Source: an uncultured Oscillibacter sp.
Lineage (GTDB): Bacteria; Bacillota; Clostridia; Oscillospirales; Oscillospiraceae
DNA: 25,562 bases
Assembly: GCA_902490355.1 (NCBI GenBank)
Contig: CABUDN010000013.1
Coordinates: 1-25,562 of the forward strand
Direction: 5' to 3'
A model generated the notes under the pieces. That model was not told the origin of the DNA and made no database searches. It saw only the letters and a program-made list of their open reading frames with translations. Shown one piece after another: positions 21,905-25,562 of this stretch; position 1 is the stretch's first letter; each line of letters starts with the position of its first letter. The position numbers and the translations under genes were made by a program.

Positions 21905-21945
21905 ATTGTATGCCGGAGCAGGGGAAGATACCGTGACGAAATCAC
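21905..21945 (-). promoter_or_regulatory. Candidate Crp-type operator and promoter of the ferredoxin operon
   Basis: The palindrome GTGACGAAATCAC (21933-21945) is centred 29 bp upstream of TACAAT (leftward strand, 21910-21905). With a start near 21898, the centre is at -41. The spacing is identical to that at trxA, and the sequence shares GTGAC and a CAC end. No convincing -35 box is seen. Confidence 0.58.
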
Positions 21946-21976
21946 AAAGGCCCGGCGCCATCGGCGCCGGGCCTTT
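21946..21976. terminator. Terminator-like hairpin after the M23 gene
   Basis: AAAGGCCCGGCGCC-ATC-GGCGCCGGGCCTTT is a perfect 14-bp stem just after the M23 stop codon. Only three U residues follow in either direction, so it may be a weak terminator or an insulator before the ferredoxin promoter. Confidence 0.65.
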
Positions 21977-21984
21977 GCTGCGGG

Positions 21985-22710
21985 TTACGAATTGAGGAAT
22001 TCCTGGGGGTCGATCGCTTCTCCATCCAGTGTGACGCCGAAGTGCAGATGGGGGCCCTGGGCGGTTTCGGCGGCAGCGGTCGTACCCACCGCGCCGATAA
22101 TCTCACCGGCAGAGACGGTGTCTCCCTCCTGAACGGTGGGCGTTGCCTGGAGGTTGGCGTAAGTGGTTTGATACCCGCCGTCATGGTCGATGACCACGGT
22201 GGTGCCCATCATGGCATCGTCCGTAATGCTGGAGACGGTGCCGGAGCAGGCGGCCAGGACCGTGGTACCGGGTTTGGCGAAGATGTCCACGCCGTCGTGG
22301 GTGCGCCAGTCCTCCAGGGTGGGGTTGTAGATCAGTTCATCCACGGAGAACGCTGCGACTACATCACCGTTGAGCGGTGAGACGATCAGCTGAGGCGCCT
22401 GTGCCACCACGGGGGTGTCATCCACCGGGACCTCCGGCATGGATGCCGGAATGTCTGCCTCAGCGGAAGCGGGCTCTTCCTGCGTTACCTGGGGAACAAT
22501 GGTTTCCACAGGCGCTTCATCCGGTGTTTCCTCCTGGATGTCCTGGGTGGGGGCGGCAGCCTCCTGGGCCGGCTGGTCAGCATCCGGTTCAGGGCTGGCG
22601 GGGCCGCCCAGCAGCAGGCGGTATCCGCCCACACCGACGGCCAGCAGGCACACGGCCGCCAGAATGTAGAAGCCGCTGCCGCCCAGTACGGATTTGAGTT
22701 TGTTTTGCAT
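21985..22710 (-). CDS. M23 (LytM) metallopeptidase-like protein, SpoIIQ type
   Basis: 241 residues from the ATG at 22710 (GAGGG upstream). One N-terminal membrane anchor (~13-34) and a Pro/Glu/Ala-rich spacer (~36-105) lead to a LytM domain (~108-238). Zn ligands are intact: H138 and D142 (RTHDGVDI) and the HLH pair H221/H223 (GPHLHFGV). The stretch NPTLEDWRTHDGVDIFAKPG resembles clostridial SpoIIQ, the forespore membrane protein that pairs with SpoIIIAH during engulfment. A forespore-sigma-like promoter (22743-22772) supports this. A general cell-wall hydrolase remains possible. It is transcribed apart from the glycolytic genes, which end in a terminator just upstream. Confidence 0.9.
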   Translation of the reverse strand: MQNKLKSVLGGSGFYILAAVCLLAVGVGGYRLLLGGPASPEPDADQPAQEAAAPTQDIQEETPDEAPVETIVPQVTQEEPASAEADIPASMPEVPVDDTPVVAQAPQLIVSPLNGDVVAAFSVDELIYNPTLEDWRTHDGVDIFAKPGTTVLAACSGTVSSITDDAMMGTTVVIDHDGGYQTTYANLQATPTVQEGDTVSAGEIIGAVGTTAAAETAQGPHLHFGVTLDGEAIDPQEFLNS

Positions 22711-22742
22711 GTGATCCCTCCCTCGATTTTTGGGTCTGAGGG

Positions 22743-22772
22743 AAGTATGGACGCAATTTCCAGAAGTTATAC
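22743..22772 (-). promoter_or_regulatory. Forespore sigma (SigF/SigG)-like promoter of the M23 gene
   Basis: On the leftward strand GTATA (22772-22768), 18 nt, CATACTT (22749-22743). This fits the GNATR-N18-CATnnTA pattern of SigG promoters and nearly fits SigF (GTCCATACTT differs at one G). No sigma-A boxes are evident here. Confidence 0.55.
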
Positions 22773-22774
22773 AA

Positions 22775-22805
22775 AAAAGAGGCCGCCTTCCCGGCGGCCT
22801 CTTTT
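22775..22805 (-). terminator. Terminator after gpmI
   Basis: AAAAGAGGCCGCC pairs with GGCGGCCTCTTTT around TTCCC, 10 nt after the gpmI stop. The A-run at 22773-22778 is the U tract for the leftward transcript. Confidence 0.9.
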
Positions 22806-22814
22806 CAGGAGACA

Positions 22815-24332
22815 TTATTTCACAATGAGCGTCTTGCCGTCCATTTCCGGAGGACAGGCCAGTCCCATTACATCCAGAATCGTGGGCGCAATGTCCGCCA
22901 GGCGTCCGCCGCTGCGCAGCTCCGTGCCGGCACCGCAGAGAATGAAGGGCACGGGATTGGTGGTATGGGCGGTCATGGGGCTGCCGTCGGGCTCGGTCAT
23001 CTGCTCGGCGTTGCCGTGGTCGGCGGTGATCATGGCGATGCCGCCCATCTTCAGCGTGGCATCCACCACCTGGCCCACGCAGGTATCCACGGTTTCCACA
23101 GCCTTCACCGCTGCGTCAAAGACGCCGGTGTGGCCCACCATGTCGCAGTTGGCAAAGTTGAGGATGATGACGTCATAGGCGCCGGACTCAATGCGCTCGA
23201 CGCACTTGTCAGCCACTTCGTGGGCGCTCATCTCCGGCTGGAGATCATAGGTGGCCACCTTGGGAGACGCCACCAGTACCCGGTCCTCGCCGGGGAAGAC
23301 CGTCTCGGAGCCGCCGTTGAAGAAGAAGGTCACATGGGCGTACTTCTCCGTCTCGGCGATGCGCAGCTGGGTCATGCCCATCTGGCTGAGGTACTCGCCC
23401 AGACCGTTGCGCACGCTGGTGCGGGGGAAGGCCACCTCCACGTTGGGCATGGTGGCGTCATACTCCGTGTTGCACACGAAGGTCAGGGGGAAGAACTGAC
23501 GGGTAAAGCCGTCAAAGTTCGGATCCACCAGCGCACGGGTAATCTCCCGGGCCCGGTCGGGACGGAAGTTGAAGAAGATCACGCTGTCGTTGTCGGAGAT
23601 CGTGCCCTCGCTGTCGCACACCACGGGCTCGACAAATTCATCGGTGATGCCGGCGGCATAGGAATCCTTCACGGCAGCCACGGGCACGGGATTGAAGGTG
23701 GCGCCTTCGCCGTAGACCATGGCGTCATAGGCCTGCTCCACCCGGTCCCAGCGCTTGTCGCGGTCCATGGCGTAGTAGCGGCCCATCACGGTGGCGATGC
23801 GGCCTACGCCGATTTCCCGGCAGGCTTCCACGGTACGGGCCACGAAATCCGCGCCGGAGGTGGGGGAGACATCCCGACCGTCCAGGAAGGCGTGGATGAA
23901 GACCTTGGTCAGGCCCTTGTCCTTGGCCATGCGCAGCAGGGCAAAGAGATGATCGAGGTGAGAGTGGACGCCGCCGTCGGACAGCAGGCCCATCAGATGC
24001 AGGGAGGTATCGTTTTGCAGGCACTGGTCCATGGCGTGGAGATACGCGGGGTTCTGGAAGAAATCTCCGTCTGCAATGGACTTGGTGATGCGGGGCAGGT
24101 CCTGAAAGACCACCCGGCCCGCGCCGATGTTGGTGTGGCCCACCTCACTGTTGCCCATCTGGCCGGCGGGCAGCCCCACATCCAGACCGGAAGCGGAGAG
24201 CTCGGTGTGGGCAAAGTCCTGGAAAAACTGGTCCAGCCGGGGCGTGGCGGCAGTGCGGATGGCGTTGCCGGAGGCTTCGGACCGCAGACCGAAGCCATCC
24301 ATAATAATCAGAGTAGTCGGTGTTTTATTCAT
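22815..24332 (-). CDS. gpmI: 2,3-bisphosphoglycerate-independent phosphoglycerate mutase
   Basis: 505 residues, the usual size. It interconverts 3- and 2-phosphoglycerate in glycolysis using Mn2+. Asp12 (LIIMDGFG) and the phosphorylated Ser62 (GQMGNSEVGHTNIGAGR) are at the same positions as in the Bacillus enzyme. FLDGRDVSPTSG, FFNFRPDRAREI, NFANCDMVGHTG and ADHGNAEQM carry further metal and substrate ligands. The ATG at 24332 is chosen because GAGGAA lies 9 nt upstream; for the ATG at 24341 it would be directly adjacent. It follows tpiA by 72 nt on the same strand. Confidence 0.97.
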   Translation of the reverse strand: MNKTPTTLIIMDGFGLRSEASGNAIRTAATPRLDQFFQDFAHTELSASGLDVGLPAGQMGNSEVGHTNIGAGRVVFQDLPRITKSIADGDFFQNPAYLHAMDQCLQNDTSLHLMGLLSDGGVHSHLDHLFALLRMAKDKGLTKVFIHAFLDGRDVSPTSGADFVARTVEACREIGVGRIATVMGRYYAMDRDKRWDRVEQAYDAMVYGEGATFNPVPVAAVKDSYAAGITDEFVEPVVCDSEGTISDNDSVIFFNFRPDRAREITRALVDPNFDGFTRQFFPLTFVCNTEYDATMPNVEVAFPRTSVRNGLGEYLSQMGMTQLRIAETEKYAHVTFFFNGGSETVFPGEDRVLVASPKVATYDLQPEMSAHEVADKCVERIESGAYDVIILNFANCDMVGHTGVFDAAVKAVETVDTCVGQVVDATLKMGGIAMITADHGNAEQMTEPDGSPMTAHTTNPVPFILCGAGTELRSGGRLADIAPTILDVMGLACPPEMDGKTLIVK

Positions 24333-24404
24333 AGAATCCATTTCCTCATTTCGCTGGCATTGGCCAGGCGTTCTCAGACGGCGGGCCGCCGGAACGGGAG
24401 AGAC

Positions 24405-25178
24405 TCACTCCTGATTGGCGGCGTTGATGATATCCACAAACTGATCCGGCTTGAGGGCGGCGCCTCCGATGAGGCCGCCGTCAATGTCGGGCTGGGCAAG
24501 CAGCTCGGCGGCGTTCTTGGGATTCATGGAACCGCCGTACTGAATGGTAACGGAACGGGCCACCCGGGCGCCGTAGAGGCCGCGGATGGTGGCGCGGATG
24601 GCGCTGCAGACCTCACCGGCCTGTTCGGCGGTAGCGGTCTTGCCGGTGCCGATGGCCCAGATGGGCTCATAGGCAATGATGCAGCGGCGCAGCTTGTCGG
24701 CGGGGACGCCGTACAGGGCGCTCTTGACCTGCAGGGCGATCCACTCGGCGGTGACGCCGGTTTCACGCTGCTCCAGGCTCTCGCCCACGCAGATGATGGG
24801 GTTCATGCCGGCGTTCAGGACGGCGTGGACCTTCTTGTTGACGGTGGTGTCGGTTTCGCAGAAATACTGCCGGCGCTCGCTGTGGCCCACGATGACATAC
24901 TTGACGCCCAGGTCCCGGAGCATATCGGCAGAGACCTCGCCGGTGTAAGCGCCCTTTTCCTCAAAATAGACGTTTTCGGCGCCCACGGAGATCCGCAGGT
25001 CCTTGAAGGCCTTGAGGGCAGTGGAAATGTTGCAGGCGGGGACGCAGATCAGCGTCTCGCACCACTTGGCGCGGGGCATAATCTTCTTGATCTCCTCGGC
25101 AAACTTCTTGGTTTCGGTAGCGGTCATGTTCATTTTCCAGTTACCGGCGATCACGGTCTTGCGATATCTGCGGTTCAT
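24405..25178 (-). CDS. tpiA: Triose-phosphate isomerase
   Basis: 257 residues from the second ATG (25178); the ATG at 25187 is also possible, since AAGGAG lies 2 nt before it and 11 nt before the chosen one. It interconverts dihydroxyacetone phosphate and glyceraldehyde 3-phosphate. Catalytic lysine in AGNWKMN (K15), histidine in VIVGHSERR, glutamate in AYEPIWAIGTGKTA; phosphate-binding loops IQYGGSM and DGGLIGGAAL. It lies between pgk and gpmI, the common Gram-positive glycolytic order, but has its own promoter. Confidence 0.98.
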   Translation of the reverse strand: MNRRYRKTVIAGNWKMNMTATETKKFAEEIKKIMPRAKWCETLICVPACNISTALKAFKDLRISVGAENVYFEEKGAYTGEVSADMLRDLGVKYVIVGHSERRQYFCETDTTVNKKVHAVLNAGMNPIICVGESLEQRETGVTAEWIALQVKSALYGVPADKLRRCIIAYEPIWAIGTGKTATAEQAGEVCSAIRATIRGLYGARVARSVTIQYGGSMNPKNAAELLAQPDIDGGLIGGAALKPDQFVDIINAANQE

Positions 25179-25265
25179 GTTGTTCATGTCTCCTTTTACA
25201 GTCTATGAAAAAATCATACGCGGCACGTCCTGCCTGGCGGGACAGGTGATGTATAAACCCATTAA

Positions 25266-25294
25266 TTTATAGCGAAAAGCGGTGCATTTGTCAA
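25266..25294 (-). promoter_or_regulatory. Sigma-A promoter of tpiA-gpmI
   Basis: On the leftward strand TTGACA (25294-25289), 17 nt, TATAAA (25271-25266). Transcription starts near 25259, about 75 nt before tpiA. Confidence 0.82.
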
Positions 25295-25300
25295 GCTTTT

Positions 25301-25365
25301 CGGCGGATTCTTCCACGGAAGAACGCCGTTTTCAGGTATGAGCAGGGGGGACCGCAGGTCCCCCC
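25301..25365. other. Two hairpins between pgk and tpiA
   Basis: One stem is TTCTTC/GAAGAA extended by CGGCG/CGCCG (25301-25328). The second is GGGGGGACC-GCA-GGTCCCCCC (25345-25365). On the leftward strand neither is followed by a U tract, so they are not clear pgk terminators; they may stabilise or process the pgk mRNA. No ORF is supported in 25188-25427. Confidence 0.5.
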
Positions 25366-25427
25366 TTGTTCAAACTGTGTGCGCTGTTTTTGGAAGAGCT
25401 TGGAATACAGCTCCTGCGGGGCCAATA

Positions 25428-25514
25428 TTACCGGTCCAGCAGGCAGGCCACACCGGGCAGCTCCTTGCCTTCCAGGAATTCCAGAGAGGCGCCGCCGCCG
25501 GTGGAGATGTGGGT
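25428..25514 (-). CDS. pgk: Phosphoglycerate kinase, C-terminal 28 residues (cut by contig end)
   Basis: The leftward frame reads THISTGGGASLEFLEGKELP then GVACLLDR and a TAA stop. This is the conserved C-terminal end of phosphoglycerate kinase (the ISTGGGASLE(F/L)LEG segment that binds nucleotide). Everything upstream is missing because the contig ends here in adapter sequence, not because the gene is broken. The position before tpiA and gpmI supports the call. Confidence 0.93.
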   Translation of the reverse strand, partial: THISTGGGASLEFLEGKELPGVACLLDR

Positions 25515-25562
25515 AGATCGGAAGAGCACACGTCTGAACTCCAGTCACATTCCTTTATCTCG
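25515..25562. other. Illumina TruSeq adapter contamination (not genomic)
   Basis: From 25515 the sequence is AGATCGGAAGAGCACACGTC and continues with the rest of the TruSeq read-1 adapter through 25548. Then come index-like bases ATTCCTTT and ATCTCG, the start of the P7 part. The last 48 bases should be removed. The 85-residue frame at 25291-25548 beginning MTGVQTCALPIY is a translation of this adapter. Confidence 0.98.

Noticed and set aside
25291..25548. 85-residue leftward frame beginning MTGVQTCALPIY
   Set aside because: The first residues are a translation of the Illumina adapter, and the rest reads pgk and intergenic DNA in the wrong frame.
1..25562. CRISPR arrays, insertion sequences, phage genes or toxin-antitoxin pairs
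   Set aside because: None was seen: no regularly spaced short palindromic repeats, no transposase or integrase motifs, and the genes are mostly housekeeping.

Overview
The window is a high-GC, low-repeat bacterial contig end. It most likely comes from a spore-forming anaerobic gut Clostridium relative of the Oscillospiraceae type (Flavonifractor/Lawsonibacter-like). That placement is inferred from the gene families: an archaeal-type split glutamate synthase with an ANTAR protein, a type III glutamine synthetase, an SLH surface protein with YYD-type repeats, a SpoIIQ-like M23 protein and a Mn-type phosphoglycerate mutase. No species is claimed.

Layout: (1) 40-279, two tRNA-Leu genes and a terminator. 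(2) 374-9909, a nitrogen-assimilation island. A leftward five-gene operon (class II amidotransferase, Fe-S/FMN glutamate synthase, GXGXG subunit, divergent type I glutamine synthetase, ANTAR RNA-binding regulator) faces away from a rightward pair (type III glutamine synthetase, Amt fused to a PII domain). The two divergent promoters are each followed within about 15 nt by the same kind of leader: a long intrinsic terminator whose 5' arm can instead fold into a 5-bp hairpin with an A-N-G-A loop. This suggests that the ANTAR protein controls both operons by antitermination. (3) 10033-12471, purC-purF with their own promoter and terminator. (4) 12493-15549, a 1018-residue SLH surface protein with acidic tandem repeats. 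(5) 15693-18421, prfB and a MATE transporter.

(6) 18434-21945, a redox cluster: a membrane-anchored TlpA-like thioredoxin and CcdA, divergent from a Crp/Fnr regulator, then leftward genes for a 2[4Fe-4S] ferredoxin, a small NapH-like membrane Fe-S protein and cytoplasmic thioredoxin. Near-identical 13-bp palindromes lie at the same distance (centre near -41) upstream of the -10 boxes proposed for the ferredoxin and thioredoxin genes, as expected for a Crp-type activator. (7) 21985-22772, an M23 protein of SpoIIQ type with a forespore-sigma-like promoter. (8) 22775-25514, leftward glycolytic genes gpmI, tpiA and the last 28 codons of pgk.

The final 48 bases (25515-25562) are not genomic: they are Illumina TruSeq adapter sequence with an index, joined inside pgk. 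The most interesting candidates are the paired leader attenuators with a pseudo-receiver ANTAR protein, the type I glutamine synthetase with a changed active-site flap, and the redox cluster with its repeated operator.
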